From NCBI RefSeq assembly GCF_036010505.1, contig NZ_CP108569.1, positions 6,482,501 through 6,546,500 on the forward strand: a stretch of 64,000 nt of DNA, given 5' to 3'. The translations under genes were made by a program, and so were the position numbers. Positions 11,861 to 21,835 of this stretch are shown one piece after another. The notes under the pieces are model-generated. The model did not search any database. It was given only the letters and a program-made list of their open reading frames with translations, and was not told the origin of the DNA. How positions within the stretch are numbered: position 1 is the stretch's first letter; the number at the start of each line of letters is the position of its first letter. This DNA comes from Streptomyces sp. NBC_01197 (GTDB lineage: Bacteria; Actinomycetota; Actinomycetes; Streptomycetales; Streptomycetaceae).

Positions 11861-12148
11861 CGACGTCGGCCGGGTGCCCCGGCGGCGGCTTCGGTCCTGG
11901 TCGTCAGCAGTACCGCGGAGCAGGTACTCTGTACGAGAGTTCGTGTGCGCTCGGCTGCTGACGGCATCCGGGCGGTTTCAAGTCCGCTGGGACGCGGCTG
12001 ACCACGATCTGATCGGACCTCCGTCGCGTCGACGCCCAGAGCGTCGGCCTTCTTTGTGCTGTCCGTGATGTGACTGGTTGTTCCCCGGGCGAGACACGCG
12101 ATCTCCTTGAGCAAGGTGAGTCAAACCAACCATGGAGGTCTGGAGAAC
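11861..12148 (+). promoter_or_regulatory. rpsD: rpsD 5' leader with a terminator-like hairpin
   Basis: 288 bases with no gene. GTCGACGC (12028-12035) pairs with GCGTCGGC (12041-12048) around a five-base loop and is followed by the pyrimidine-rich CTTCTTTGTGCT, an unusually intrinsic-terminator-like tail for this genome. Upstream, GTCAGCAG (near 11902) can pair at distance with CTGCTGAC (near 11957). S4 represses its own operon through leader RNA in other bacterial groups, so autoregulation is possible, but I see no match to a named leader class. Confidence 0.45.
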
Positions 12149-12763
12149 GTGCCTAACCAGTCGCGTCCCAAGGTCAAGAAGTCACGCGCGCTCGGTATCG
12201 CGCTGACGCCGAAGGCTGTCAAGTACTTCGAGGCCCGTCCGTACCCGCCGGGCGAGCACGGCCGTGGCCGCAAGCAGAACTCGGACTACAAGGTCCGTCT
12301 GCTGGAGAAGCAGCGTCTGCGCGCCCAGTACGACATCAGCGAGCGCCAGATGGCGCGCGCCTACGACCGCGCCAAGAAGGCCGAAGGCAAGACGGGCGAG
12401 GCGCTGGTCGTCGAGCTCGAGCGCCGTCTCGACGCCCTGGTCCTGCGTTCGGGCATCGCCCGCACCATCTACCAGGCCCGTCAGATGGTCGTCCACGGTC
12501 ACATCCAGGTCAACGGCGGCAAGGTCGACAAGCCGTCGTTCCGCGTCCGTCCCGACGACGTCGTGATGGTCCGCGAGCGCAGCCGCGAGAAGGTCCCCTT
12601 CCAGGTTGCCCGTGAGGGTGGCTACGACACCGAGGGCGAGACCCCGCGCTACCTCCAGGTGAACCTGAAGGCCCTGGCCTTCCGCCTGGACCGCGACCCG
12701 AACCGCAAGGAAATCCCGGTCATCTGCGACGAGCAGCTGGTCGTCGAGTACTACGCCCGCTGA
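12149..12763 (+). CDS. rpsD: 30S ribosomal protein S4
   Basis: 204 aa. Primary 16S rRNA-binding protein that starts assembly of the 30S body. It shows the long-form actinobacterial N-terminus ([20 protein letters not shown]) without the zinc-binding cysteines, and the S4 RNA-binding domain [20 protein letters not shown]...[16 protein letters not shown] 12149 has GGAG four bases upstream; an upstream in-frame ATG (12107) would add 14 residues that the family lacks. It stands apart from the alpha operon, as is usual in Streptomyces, and its last 13 bases overlap the convergent ATPase gene. Confidence 0.97.
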   Translation: MPNQSRPKVKKSRALGIALTPKAVKYFEARPYPPGEHGRGRKQNSDYKVRLLEKQRLRAQYDISERQMARAYDRAKKAEGKTGEALVVELERRLDALVLRSGIARTIYQARQMVVHGHIQVNGGKVDKPSFRVRPDDVVMVRERSREKVPFQVAREGGYDTEGETPRYLQVNLKALAFRLDRDPNRKEIPVICDEQLVVEYYAR

Positions 12764-14910
12764 TCCGGACGTACCTCGCGCTTCACCGCTTCGGCCCGTC
12801 GTCCCCTCGCTCCTTGCGGAGCAGGGGGCGGCGGGTCTTCGCGTGCCGCCGGGCCGTGCAGCGCTCGCGCCACCGCGGCGTCCCGGCTCAGCTGCGCACC
12901 CCGCGCCAGGAAACTCTCGTAGACCTCGGGCCCCAGCTTGCGGCGGGCCCCTTCCTCGCACCGCTGATGCGGTGCGCTGTAGTACGCCGAGCCGAAGAGC
13001 GGCAGCCCCACCGATGACCAGAGCCGGCCGGCCGCGCCCTGCAGCAGCGCGGCCTCCGTGGCCTCGCCGCACTCCAGGGCGAGCAGTGCCATCAGCTCCA
13101 GGGCGAGCACCGTGCCGAGCTGGTCATGGAAGGCGTGGCTGGTGGTGAGGCTCTCGGACAGCAGCTCGCGAGAGCTCGCCGCCCGGCCGTCGGACCAGGC
13201 CTCGAAGGCCAGTACGTACAGCGCGTAGGCCCGCGCCCAGCGCTCGCCGTGGTCCTCGCAGACCGCCACGACGTCCTGGCAGATGGCGACCGCCTCGGCG
13301 AGCCGGCCGCGGAAGCACACCGCCATCGCCAGCTCGACCTGCCCCATCAGGACGTTGCTGTTGAGTTCGCCGAGCTCCCGGTACTGCCCGATCGCCTCGC
13401 GCAGCAGTTCCTCCGCGCGCGGCATGTCATCGGTGACCAGTGCCAGACAGCCGGTCCTGTGCAGCGCGTACGCGGCCGCCACCGGGTCACCGGTGTGCTG
13501 TGCCGCCTCGTGGCACTCGTGGAGGGCGGCCACCGCGGCCACCGAGTCGCCCTGGAGCACCGCCACGTACCCCAGGACCCAGAGCGACTTGAGCCGTGCG
13601 CCGTCGTGCCCGCCCTCCGCCTCCAGTGCATGCTCCAGCCAGTGCCGGCCCTCGGCGAGACGCCCGCAGCCCGCCCAGTAGAACCAGAGCGTCCCTGCCA
13701 GGTACTGCGCCAGATGCACGTCCCCGGAGTGTTCGAGTGAGAACTCCAACGCGCCCCGCAGGTTGGGCAGTTCACTCTCCACCCGGACCGCGATCCCGGC
13801 CTGCCGGGGGCTGAACCAGTCCAGCTCGCACCAGGTGGCCAGCCCCAGGAACCAGTCGCGGTGGCGCCGCCCGAGCCGCTCGGTGTCCCCGGTCGCGGCC
13901 AGCCACTGCGCCCCGTAATCCCGGATCGTGCCGAGCATCCGGTAGCGGACGCCCGCCGGGGTGTCCTCCCGGACCAGCACGGACTGTGCCAGCAGTTCGC
14001 CCAGCACCTCCAGGATGGTGTCGGACGGCAGTTCCGGGCCGCCGCAGATGTACTCGGCCGCCTCCAGGTCGAACTGCCCGGGGAACACGGAGAGCCGCGC
14101 CCAGAGCAACCGCTGCTCCGGGGTGCACAGTTCATGGCTCCAGCCGATCGCCGTGCGTAGCGTCCGGTGGCGCGGCAGCACCCCCCTGCCGCCCCCGGTC
14201 AGTAACCGGAACCGGTCGTCGAGCCTGGCCAGCAGCTGCTCGACCGAGAGGGCCCGCATCCGCCCCGCCGCCAGCTCCAGCGCGAGCGGGATCCCGTCCA
14301 GCCGCCGGCACACCTCCGCCACCTGTGCGGCGTCGCCCCGGGCGAACCGGAATCCGGGCCGGGCCGCCGAGACACGGTCGGTGAAGAGCCGTACGGCGTC
14401 CCGGTCCCGCATCGGCCCCAGCGGGAGGGTCAGCTCGCCATCGATCTCCAGGGGCCGCCTGCCGACCGCGATCACCCGCAGCCCCGGCGCTCCGCGCAGC
14501 AGGGTGAGAAGCAGTCCGGCGCACGCGTCGACCAGGAAGTCGAAGCCGTCGACCACCAACAGCAGCTCCCGCCCGGCGAGATGGCGGGCCAGCACCTCGC
14601 GCGGCGGTCTGCTCGTGTGGTCGGTCAGCCGCAGGGCCTCGACCAGGGTGTGCTCGATCAGCTCCGGGTCGCGCAGGGCGGACAGCTCGGCCAGCCACAC
14701 CCCGTCGCAGAACCGTTCCTGCAGAGTTCCCGCCACCCGCGTCGCCAGCCGTGTCTTGCCCATGCCGCCGACTCCGACCACCGTGACCAGCCGGGAGGAG
14801 CCGATGAGTCTCGCCAGCTCGGCGGCTTCGGCCCTGCGCCCCACGAACCGGCTGAGCTCTGCCGGAAGGCTGCCGGGGGCGGTCCGATGGCCGGTCGAGT
14901 CGCTTCGCAT
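12751..14910 (-). CDS. STAND-type (NB-ARC/AfsR-like) ATPase lacking a DNA-binding domain
   Basis: 719 aa. Resembles the predicted-ATPase part of AfsR/LuxR-type regulators. It shows Walker A GVGGMGKT (46-53), Walker [10 protein letters not shown] (ending near 124), a [13 protein letters not shown] motif matching the GLPLA of NB-ARC proteins, then ~330 residues of alpha-helical TPR-like repeats. No BTAD or OmpR-type domain precedes it and no LuxR HTH follows: the C-terminus ends in a proline/arginine-rich tail. The function is unknown; it may sense a ligand and signal through a partner. Its TAG stop lies inside the rpsD 3' end. ATG 14910 has no Shine-Dalgarno, so a near-leaderless mRNA is likely. 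Confidence 0.78.
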   Translation of the reverse strand: MRSDSTGHRTAPGSLPAELSRFVGRRAEAAELARLIGSSRLVTVVGVGGMGKTRLATRVAGTLQERFCDGVWLAELSALRDPELIEHTLVEALRLTDHTSRPPREVLARHLAGRELLLVVDGFDFLVDACAGLLLTLLRGAPGLRVIAVGRRPLEIDGELTLPLGPMRDRDAVRLFTDRVSAARPGFRFARGDAAQVAEVCRRLDGIPLALELAAGRMRALSVEQLLARLDDRFRLLTGGGRGVLPRHRTLRTAIGWSHELCTPEQRLLWARLSVFPGQFDLEAAEYICGGPELPSDTILEVLGELLAQSVLVREDTPAGVRYRMLGTIRDYGAQWLAATGDTERLGRRHRDWFLGLATWCELDWFSPRQAGIAVRVESELPNLRGALEFSLEHSGDVHLAQYLAGTLWFYWAGCGRLAEGRHWLEHALEAEGGHDGARLKSLWVLGYVAVLQGDSVAAVAALHECHEAAQHTGDPVAAAYALHRTGCLALVTDDMPRAEELLREAIGQYRELGELNSNVLMGQVELAMAVCFRGRLAEAVAICQDVVAVCEDHGERWARAYALYVLAFEAWSDGRAASSRELLSESLTTSHAFHDQLGTVLALELMALLALECGEATEAALLQGAAGRLWSSVGLPLFGSAYYSAPHQRCEEGARRKLGPEVYESFLARGAQLSRDAAVARALHGPAAREDPPPPAPQGARGRRAEAVKREVRPDQRA

Positions 14911-14919
14911 AGAACACGG

Positions 14920-14949
14920 AGAGTACGCGGAGGCGAGCACTACGTACAA
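14920..14949 (-). promoter_or_regulatory. Possible promoter of the STAND ATPase gene
   Basis: On the minus strand TTGTAC (14949-14944) and TACTCT (14925-14920) are separated by 18 bases. Transcription would begin about three bases before the ATG at 14910, which fits the missing ribosome binding site. The match to consensus is moderate. Confidence 0.35.
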
Positions 14950-15079
14950 TCCGATACGGGAACTCCCGGCGCGCCCAGCGGATATCCGGTACAGGGGCGG
15001 AGTTCCGGCGCGATAGGCTCGGAATCCGTAATCGACGTGACCAACGACGTGACTTCCGACGACCAGAGAGCGGTGCAAC

Positions 15080-15505
15080 GTGTCCGGTGGAGAGGTGGCC
15101 GGCATCCTGGTGGCCGTCTTCTGGGCGATCCTGGTCTCCTTCCTCGCCGTGGTGCTGGTGAGACTGGCCCAGACGCTCAGGACGACCACCAAGCTGGTGG
15201 CGGAGGTGACGGAGCAGGCCGTGCCCCTGCTCGCCGGCGCCTCCACGGCCGTCCGGTCGGCACAGACCCAGCTGGAGCGGGTCGACGCCATCGCGACCGA
15301 TGTGCAGGAGGTCACCTCCAACGCGTCGGCGCTCTCCACGACCGTCGCGTCGACCTTCGGCGGACCGCTGGTGAAGGTCGCGGCCTTCGGCTACGGCGTC
15401 CGCCGGGCCCTCGGGCGCAAGGGCGAAGCGGCGCCGAAGAGTCGCCGCCCGGTGATCGTCGGCCGCACGGTGCCGGCCCCACGGCGCAGGAAGCGGAAGG
15501 GCTGA
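15080..15505 (+). CDS. DUF948 membrane protein
   Basis: 141 aa. Small protein with one N-terminal membrane segment (~8-27) followed by an amphipathic helical region resembling the signalling helices of chemoreceptors (VAEVTEQAVPLLAGASTAVRS) and a basic C-terminus. The function is unknown. GTG 15080 has GAGAG upstream. It is the first gene of a likely transcript with the next small gene and alaS; the spacing to the next gene is seven bases. Confidence 0.82.
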   Translation: MSGGEVAGILVAVFWAILVSFLAVVLVRLAQTLRTTTKLVAEVTEQAVPLLAGASTAVRSAQTQLERVDAIATDVQEVTSNASALSTTVASTFGGPLVKVAAFGYGVRRALGRKGEAAPKSRRPVIVGRTVPAPRRRKRKG

Positions 15506-15512
15506 CGCTGCA

Positions 15513-15827
15513 ATGTTCCGCCGTACGTTCTGGTTCGCCACCGGCGCCGCAGCCGGTGTGTGGGCCACTACCAAGGTCAACCGCAAGATCAAGCAGCTGA
15601 GCCCGGAGAGCCTCGCGGCGCAGGCGGCGAGCAAGGCCGTCGACGCGGGCCACCGGCTGAAGGACTTCGCCGTCGACGTGCGGGCCGGAATGGTCCAGCG
15701 CGAGGCGGAACTGGGCGAGGCGCTCGGCATCGACGCGCAGCCCGGACCGGCCGAGCTTCCCGCGCGGCGACGTCTCGCCGCCATCGAATACACCAAGCAC
15801 TCGCACAACCGGAATGAGGACCACTGA
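15513..15827 (+). CDS. Conserved small hypothetical protein upstream of alaS
   Basis: 104 aa. I do not recognise a characterised family. The N-terminus [22 protein letters not shown] looks like a single membrane helix, followed by a charged amphipathic helix ([21 protein letters not shown]). The pairing with the DUF948 gene and alaS is conserved in Streptomyces (from memory). The stop overlaps the alaS start (TGATG), so the three genes are probably translated together. Confidence 0.8.
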   Translation: MFRRTFWFATGAAAGVWATTKVNRKIKQLSPESLAAQAASKAVDAGHRLKDFAVDVRAGMVQREAELGEALGIDAQPGPAELPARRRLAAIEYTKHSHNRNEDH

Positions 15828-18496
15828 TGGAGTCGGCTGAAATTCGCCGCCGCTGGCTGAGCTTCTTCGAGGAGCGCGGGCACACCGTCGTCCCTTCGGC
15901 GTCGCTCATCGCGGACGACCCGACTCTGCTGCTTGTGCCCGCGGGCATGGTCCCGTTCAAGCCGTACTTCCTCGGCGAGGCCAAGCCGCCCGCCCCGCGC
16001 GCCACCAGCGTGCAGAAGTGCGTGCGTACACCGGACATCGAAGAGGTCGGCAAGACCACCCGGCACGGCACGTTCTTCCAGATGTGCGGCAACTTCTCCT
16101 TCGGCGACTACTTCAAGGAAGGCGCCATCCAGTACGCCTGGGAGCTGCTCACCAGCTCCGTGGCGGACGGCGGTTACGGGCTTGAACCCGAGCGGCTCTG
16201 GATCACGGTCTACCTGGACGACGACGAGGCCGAGCAGATCTGGCGCGAGAAGATCGGCGTCCCGGCCGAGCGCATCCAGCGGCTGGGCAAGAAGGACAAC
16301 TTCTGGTCCATGGGCGTCCCCGGCCCCTGCGGACCGTGCTCCGAGATCAACTACGACCGCGGCCCGGAGTTCGGCGTCGAGGGCGGCCCCGCCGTCAACG
16401 ACGAGCGCTACGTGGAGATCTGGAACCTGGTCTTCATGCAGTACGAGCGCGGCGCCGGAGACGGGAAGGAGGACTTCCCGATCCTCGGCGACCTGCCGTC
16501 CAGGAACATCGACACCGGCCTGGGCCTCGAACGCCTGGCGATGATCCTCCAGGAAGTGCCGAACCTGTACGAGATCGACACCTCGCAGGTCGTCATCGAC
16601 AAGGCCACCGAGCTGACCGGCGTCGGGTACGGCCAGGCCGAGAGCTCGGACGTCTCGCTGCGGGTCGTCACCGACCACATGCGTACGTCCGTAATGCTCA
16701 TTGGCGACGGTGTGACCCCCGGCAACGAGGGCCGCGGCTACGTCCTGCGCCGCATCATGCGCCGGGCCATCCGCAACATGCGGCTGCTGGGCGCCACCGG
16801 GCCGGTCGTCGCCGAACTGGCCGACGTCGTGATCAACACGATGGGCCGCCAGTACCCGGAGCTCATCACCGACCGCAAGCGCATCGAGACCGTCGCCCTC
16901 GCCGAGGAGGCCGCCTTCGTCAAGACGCTGAAGGCCGGCACCAACATCCTCGACAGCGCCGTCAGCGAGACCAAGGCCGCCGGCGGCCGGGTCCTCGCCG
17001 GTGACAAGGCGTTCCTGCTCCACGACACCTGGGGCTTCCCGATCGACCTCACCCTGGAGATGGCCGCCGAACAGGGCGTCTCTGTGGACGAGGCCGGCTT
17101 CCGGCGGCTGATGAAGGAACAGCGCGAGCGGGCCAAGGCCGACGCCAGGTCCAAGAAGACCGGCCACGCGGACCTCTCCGCCTACCGCGCCGTCGCCGAC
17201 GGCTCGGGCGCCACCGAGTTCACCGGATACACCTCAACCGAAGGCGAGTCGACCATCGTCGGACTGCTCGTCGACGGGGTGCCCTCGCCCGCCGCCACCG
17301 AGGGCGACGAGGTCGAGATCGTCCTCGACCGGACCCCGTTCTACGCCGAGGGTGGCGGCCAGCTCGCCGACACCGGCCGGATCAGGCTCGACTCGGGCGC
17401 TGTGGTGGAGGTCCGCGACGTCCAGCAGCCGGTCCCCGGGGTCTCCGTGCACAAGGGCTCGGTCCAGGTGGGCGAGGTGACGGTCGGCGCCGCCGCCTAC
17501 GCCGCCATCGACCAGCGCCGCCGCCGGGCCATCGCCCGAGCCCACAGCGCCACCCACCTCACCCACCAGGCGCTGCGCGACGCCCTCGGCCCGACGGCCG
17601 CCCAGGCCGGCTCGGAGAACTCGCCCGGCCGCTTCCGCTTCGACTTCGGTTCGCCCAACGCCGTTCCCGGCACGGTCCTCACCGACGTCGAGCAGAAGAT
17701 CAACGACGTCCTCGCCCATGAACTCGACGTCCACGCCGAGGTCATGTCCATCGGCGAGGCCAGGAAGCAGGGCGCCATCGCCGAGTTCGGCGAGAAGTAC
17801 GGCGAGCGCGTCCGTGTCGTCACCATCGGGGACTTCTCCAAGGAGCTGTGCGGCGGGACGCATGTCCGCAACACCGCCCAGCTGGGACTGGTGAAGCTGC
17901 TCGGCGAGTCCTCGATCGGCTCCGGCGTGCGCCGGATCGAGGCCCTGGTCGGAGTCGACGCGTACAACTTCCTGGCCAGGGAGCACACGGTCGTCGCCCA
18001 GCTCCAGGAGCTGGTCAAGGGCCGCTCCGACGAGCTGCCCGAGAAGATCTCCGGGATGCTCTCGAAGCTCAAGGACGCCGAGAAGGAGATCGAGAAGTTC
18101 CGCGCGGAGAAGGTCCTCCAGGCCGCCGCCGGTCTCGCCGCAGGAGCCAAGGACGTACACGGTGTCGCCGTGGTGACCGGTCAGGTTCCCGACGGCACGG
18201 GCGCCGACGACCTGCGCAGGCTCGTTCTCGACGTACGGGGCCGCATCCAGGGCGACCGCCCCGCCGTGGTGGCCCTCTTCACCACGGCCAACGGCCGCCC
18301 GCTGACGGTCATCGCCACCAACGAGGCCGCAAGGGGCCGCGGTCTCAAGGCCGGTGAGCTGGTCCGTACGGCTGCCAAGACCCTCGGTGGTGGCGGCGGC
18401 GGCAAGCCGGACGTCGCCCAGGGCGGCGGACAGAACCCGGACGCCATCGGCGATGCCGTGGCCGCCGTCGAGCGCATGGTCGGAGAGACGGCCTGA
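15827..18496 (+). CDS. alaS: Alanyl-tRNA synthetase
   Basis: 889 aa, close to the usual ~880. Class II synthetase that charges tRNA-Ala. It has the catalytic core with an N-terminal motif ([13 protein letters not shown]) and motif 2 region ([19 protein letters not shown]), a tRNA-binding segment, an editing domain with zinc/catalytic motifs HSATHLTH (~573) and CGGTH (~675), and a C-terminal C-Ala domain. It starts at ATG 15827 overlapping the preceding stop and ends overlapping ruvX (TGATG). The compact order alaS-ruvX-mltG-aroE is typical of actinobacteria. Confidence 0.97.
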   Translation: MESAEIRRRWLSFFEERGHTVVPSASLIADDPTLLLVPAGMVPFKPYFLGEAKPPAPRATSVQKCVRTPDIEEVGKTTRHGTFFQMCGNFSFGDYFKEGAIQYAWELLTSSVADGGYGLEPERLWITVYLDDDEAEQIWREKIGVPAERIQRLGKKDNFWSMGVPGPCGPCSEINYDRGPEFGVEGGPAVNDERYVEIWNLVFMQYERGAGDGKEDFPILGDLPSRNIDTGLGLERLAMILQEVPNLYEIDTSQVVIDKATELTGVGYGQAESSDVSLRVVTDHMRTSVMLIGDGVTPGNEGRGYVLRRIMRRAIRNMRLLGATGPVVAELADVVINTMGRQYPELITDRKRIETVALAEEAAFVKTLKAGTNILDSAVSETKAAGGRVLAGDKAFLLHDTWGFPIDLTLEMAAEQGVSVDEAGFRRLMKEQRERAKADARSKKTGHADLSAYRAVADGSGATEFTGYTSTEGESTIVGLLVDGVPSPAATEGDEVEIVLDRTPFYAEGGGQLADTGRIRLDSGAVVEVRDVQQPVPGVSVHKGSVQVGEVTVGAAAYAAIDQRRRRAIARAHSATHLTHQALRDALGPTAAQAGSENSPGRFRFDFGSPNAVPGTVLTDVEQKINDVLAHELDVHAEVMSIGEARKQGAIAEFGEKYGERVRVVTIGDFSKELCGGTHVRNTAQLGLVKLLGESSIGSGVRRIEALVGVDAYNFLAREHTVVAQLQELVKGRSDELPEKISGMLSKLKDAEKEIEKFRAEKVLQAAAGLAAGAKDVHGVAVVTGQVPDGTGADDLRRLVLDVRGRIQGDRPAVVALFTTANGRPLTVIATNEAARGRGLKAGELVRTAAKTLGGGGGGKPDVAQGGGQNPDAIGDAVAAVERMVGETA

Positions 18497-18960
18497 TGCG
18501 ACGCGGCCGCCGGCTTGCGATCGATGTCGGGGACGCCCGGATCGGGGTCGCCTCGTGCGACCCCGACGGCGTCCTCGCCACACCGGTGGAGACCGTGCCG
18601 GGACGTGATGTCCCGGCCGCCCACCGGCGGTTGAGGCAATTGATCGCCGAGTACGAACCGATTGAGGTCGTGGTCGGCCTTCCCCGTTCCCTGAATGGGG
18701 GAGAGGGCCCGGCGGCCGCCAAGGTCCGTGGATTCGCCCAGGAACTCGCTCGTGGTATTGCACCCATTCCGGTGCGATTGATCGACGAGAGGATGACCAC
18801 AGTAACGGCGAGTCAGAGTTTGCGGGCCTCAGGCGTAAAGTCCAGAAAGGGTCGTTCTGTCATCGACCAGGCTGCGGCTGTTGTCATCCTGCAGAATGCG
18901 CTGGAGTCCGAACGGGCGTCAGGCGTTGCTCCAGGTGAGGGCGTCGAAGTGGTTGTCTGA
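18496..18960 (+). CDS. ruvX: Putative pre-16S rRNA nuclease / Holliday junction resolvase-like YqgF
   Basis: 154 aa. RNase H-fold protein of the RuvX/YqgF family, linked to 5' processing of 16S rRNA. It shows the first acidic motif AIDVGDARIGVA (Asp), VVVGLPRSLNG, the glutamate strand VRLIDERMTTV, and a C-terminal Asp in SVIDQAAAVVILQ. The ATG overlaps the alaS stop by one base. The mltG gene follows after 101 bases. Confidence 0.93.
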   Translation: MRRGRRLAIDVGDARIGVASCDPDGVLATPVETVPGRDVPAAHRRLRQLIAEYEPIEVVVGLPRSLNGGEGPAAAKVRGFAQELARGIAPIPVRLIDERMTTVTASQSLRASGVKSRKGRSVIDQAAAVVILQNALESERASGVAPGEGVEVVV

Positions 18961-19061
18961 CCGGGTTACGGTAACGTTCCGCGCCATGCGGCGGTTTTCG
19001 AACAGCTGCCGCACGGCACAAGAGGCGGACCGTCCGGAGGCCTCGCGGCTCTAGGGGACCG

Positions 19062-20975
19062 ATGACTGAGTATGGCCGGGGCGCAGGCTCCGAACCGTGG
19101 CATCCCGAGGACCCGTTGTACGGGGACCAGGGGTGGGGAGGTCAGCAGGACGCCTCCGGTCAGACGCCGTACGACGGCCAGGCGCAGCAGTACACCCAGG
19201 CGCAGCAGTACGACCAGTACGGCAACCCGGTGTACAGCCAGCCGCAGGACCCGTACCAGCAGCAGTACCCGCAGCAGCAGGGGCAGTATCCGCAGGACCC
19301 GCAGCAGCACGGCGCGGGCCAGGGCCAGTACGACAGTGCCCCGTACGGCCAGGACCAGGGCCAGGTGCAGTACGGCACGGACCAGCAGCAGTACCCGCGG
19401 GACCCGAACCAGCAGCAGTACGCGCAGAGTTCGGACGCGCAGCAGTACCAGCAGGCACCGCACCAGCAGGCACCGCACCAGCAGAGCCCCGATCAGCAGA
19501 CGCAGTACCAGCAACAGTACGGGCAGACCCCGTACCAGCAGGACGCGTACCCGCAGCAGGCCCAGCCGCAGCAGGACGGCGGCTGGGAGGGCGCAGCGCA
19601 GGGCGGTGTGGCGTACGGGGCGGACCCGCACATGCCGTACGGCGGACAGCCGGTGCACCACAACGGGGAGAACCCCGACTTCTACCGGACGCCCGACGCC
19701 TATCCGCCGCCGCGGCCGCCCGGACACCGGGACGAATGGCGGCAGGAGCCCCCCGCGGAGGCCGGGACCGAGACGCATCCTTTCTTCACCGGCGCCGACG
19801 GTCCGGTCGGCGGCGGCGATGACGACGACTACGACGACGACCCAGCCGAGACACGCGACGGCACCCGGGACCGCCGGGGCAGGACCGGAAAGCCCAAGCG
19901 CCGCAACGGCTGCGCCTGCTTCGTGGTCTCACTGGTCCTGATCGGCGGCCTCGGCGGCGTGGGCTATGTGGGTTACAGCTACTACCAGTCCCGCTACGCA
20001 CCGCCGCCGGACTACACCGGCGTCGGCAGTTCGCCGGTCCAGGTCGAGGTACCGCCGGGCACGGGCGTCGGGGGGATCGGCCGGCTGCTGAAGGAGAAGG
20101 GCGTCGTCAAGAGCGTCCAGGCGTTCGTCACCGCGGCCGGGAAGAACCCGAAGGGCCGGGCGCTCCAGGCCGGTGTGTACAGCCTCAACCAGCAGATGTC
20201 CGCGGCGAACGCGGTCACCGCGATGGTGGACCCGAACAGCCTGAGCCAGCTCATCATCCCGCCGGGCTGGCGGAACGCCACCGTGTACGCGGCCATCGAC
20301 AAACGGCTCGAACTGAAGGCCGGGACCACCGCCGGCATCGCCAGGTCGGAGTCCGGCAAGCTGGGTCTGCCGAGCTGGGCCAAGGGGCACAAGAACCTCA
20401 AGGATCCGCTGGAGGGCTTCCTCGCGCCGGCGAGCTACCCGATCGCCAAGGGGATGAAGCCGGAGGACCTCCTCAAGAAGATGGTCGGCCAGGCGGACAA
20501 GGCGTACGGCGACGAGGGACTCGCAGCCGCGGCGAAGCGGCTGCAGCTCAAGGATCCGTTCCAGGTCGTCACCGTGGCGAGCATGCTCCAGGCCGAGGGG
20601 AAGACGAATGACGACTTCCGGCGGATGGCCGAGGTCATTTACAACCGGCTGAAGCCCAGCAATCTCCAGAACACCAATCAGCGGCTGCAGTTCGACTCCA
20701 CGTACAACTATCTCAAGGGCCAGAGCAAGATCAATATTGGCTCGGCCGAGATCAACAAGAACACGGACCCGTACAACACCTATAAGCAGAGAGGGCTTCC
20801 CCCCGGGCCCATTGGGAATCCGGGCAAGGACGCCATGGCGGCGGCCCTGAATCCGACGAAGGACGGCTACTACTTCTTTGTTTCGATCGACGGGCACCAA
20901 ACCGAATTCGCCAAGACGTATGCGGAGTTCATGAAGTTGAAGACGCAGTTCGATGCCAAACAGGGCAATGGCTGA
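19062..20975 (+). CDS. mltG: Endolytic murein transglycosylase MltG with a long Gln/Tyr-rich cytoplasmic tail
   Basis: 637 aa. Cleaves nascent peptidoglycan strands and so ends glycan chains. Residues ~28-180 are low complexity, dominated by Q, Y, P and D (repeated QQYPQ and APHQQ units). An acidic stretch (GDDDDYDDD) follows, then one membrane helix (~284-308). The extracytoplasmic YceG domain (~320-635) has the catalytic Glu512 in MLQAEG, and LQFDSTYNY, NTY and LPPGPIGNPG motifs. ATG 19062 has AGGGG in front. Homologues outside Actinobacteria lack the tail. The gene overlaps aroE by eight bases. Confidence 0.93.
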   Translation: MTEYGRGAGSEPWHPEDPLYGDQGWGGQQDASGQTPYDGQAQQYTQAQQYDQYGNPVYSQPQDPYQQQYPQQQGQYPQDPQQHGAGQGQYDSAPYGQDQGQVQYGTDQQQYPRDPNQQQYAQSSDAQQYQQAPHQQAPHQQSPDQQTQYQQQYGQTPYQQDAYPQQAQPQQDGGWEGAAQGGVAYGADPHMPYGGQPVHHNGENPDFYRTPDAYPPPRPPGHRDEWRQEPPAEAGTETHPFFTGADGPVGGGDDDDYDDDPAETRDGTRDRRGRTGKPKRRNGCACFVVSLVLIGGLGGVGYVGYSYYQSRYAPPPDYTGVGSSPVQVEVPPGTGVGGIGRLLKEKGVVKSVQAFVTAAGKNPKGRALQAGVYSLNQQMSAANAVTAMVDPNSLSQLIIPPGWRNATVYAAIDKRLELKAGTTAGIARSESGKLGLPSWAKGHKNLKDPLEGFLAPASYPIAKGMKPEDLLKKMVGQADKAYGDEGLAAAAKRLQLKDPFQVVTVASMLQAEGKTNDDFRRMAEVIYNRLKPSNLQNTNQRLQFDSTYNYLKGQSKINIGSAEINKNTDPYNTYKQRGLPPGPIGNPGKDAMAAALNPTKDGYYFFVSIDGHQTEFAKTYAEFMKLKTQFDAKQGNG

Positions 20976-21819
20976 GGCCCGCAGGGCGGCCGTTCTGGGC
21001 TCGCCGATCGCGCACTCGCTCTCCCCGGTGCTGCACCGCGCCGCGTACCGGGAACTCGGCCTCGGCCACTGGTCGTACGACCGTTTCGAGGTGGACGAGG
21101 CGGCCCTCCCGGCGTTCGTCGACGGGCTGGACGCGTCCTGGGCGGGGCTCTCGCTGACCATGCCGCTCAAGCGGGCGGTCATCCCGCTGCTCGACGAGGT
21201 GACCGTGACGGCAGCATCCGTCGAAGCGGTCAACACGGTGGTGTTCACCGCCGACGGGCGCCGGGTGGGCGACAACACCGACATCCCGGGGATGATCGCC
21301 GCGATGCGTGAGCGGGGGGTCGAGAAGGTCGAATCCGCCGCTGTACTCGGCGCGGGCGCCACCGCCTCGTCCGCGCTCGCGGCCCTCTCCCTCGTCTGTA
21401 CGGGCCCGGTCACCGCCTACGTACGCAGCGCCATCCGCGCCCAGGAGATGCGCGGCTGGGGCGAGCGGCTCGGCGTCGACGTGCGCACGGCCGACTGGGC
21501 GGAGGCCGCCCGGGCGTTCGACGCGCCGCTGGTCATCGCGACCACCCCGGCCGGCACCACCGACGCGCTCGCCGCGGCGGTTCCCGATGCGCTCGCCGCG
21601 GCGGTTCCCGATGCGCCGGGCACGCTGTTCGACGTCCTCTACGACCCGTGGCCGACCCCGGTCGCCACAGCCTGGGCGGCACACGGCGGGGCCGTCGTCG
21701 GGGGCCTCGATCTGCTCGTGCACCAGGCGGTGCTGCAGGTGGAACAGATGACAGGGCGGGCGCCCGCCCCCCTGTCCGCAATGCGGGAAGCAGGGGAACG
21801 GGCGCTCGGAGCACGCTGA
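20968..21819 (+). CDS. aroE: Shikimate dehydrogenase
   Basis: 283 aa. NADPH-dependent reduction of 3-dehydroshikimate to shikimate. It shows the substrate motif SPIAHSLSP, catalytic Lys in LTMPLKRAV, the NTD motif (GDNTDIPGM), and the glycine-rich nucleotide loop LGAGATAS. ATG 20968 is preferred over 20953 because the family N-terminus follows directly, although neither site has a strong Shine-Dalgarno. Residues 200-215 are an exact eight-residue duplication (ALAAAVPD twice) caused by a 24-bp tandem repeat. It is separated from aroC-aroK-aroB-aroQ by the sugar-uptake locus. Confidence 0.93.
   Translation: MAEARRAAVLGSPIAHSLSPVLHRAAYRELGLGHWSYDRFEVDEAALPAFVDGLDASWAGLSLTMPLKRAVIPLLDEVTVTAASVEAVNTVVFTADGRRVGDNTDIPGMIAAMRERGVEKVESAAVLGAGATASSALAALSLVCTGPVTAYVRSAIRAQEMRGWGERLGVDVRTADWAEAARAFDAPLVIATTPAGTTDALAAAVPDALAAAVPDAPGTLFDVLYDPWPTPVATAWAAHGGAVVGGLDLLVHQAVLQVEQMTGRAPAPLSAMREAGERALGAR
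21565..21612 (+). repeat. aroE: 24-bp perfect tandem duplication inside aroE
   Basis: Two identical 24-base units (21565-21588 and 21589-21612), starting GCGCTCGCC and ending CCCGAT, keep the frame and add eight residues to AroE. Confidence 0.97.
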
Positions 21820-21835
21820 GAGCGGCTGCCCCCGA

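Noticed and set aside
11978..11995. T-arm-like sequence GCGG-TTTCAAGT-CCGC upstream of rpsD
   Set aside because: The stem is only four pairs with an eight-base loop, and no acceptor stem, D-arm or anticodon arm can be placed around it, so it is not a tRNA gene.
14132..17167. 1011-codon open frame on the minus strand across alaS
   Set aside because: It is antisense to conserved alaS and the upstream small genes, has arginine/alanine-biased composition, and resembles no protein; typical high-GC shadow.
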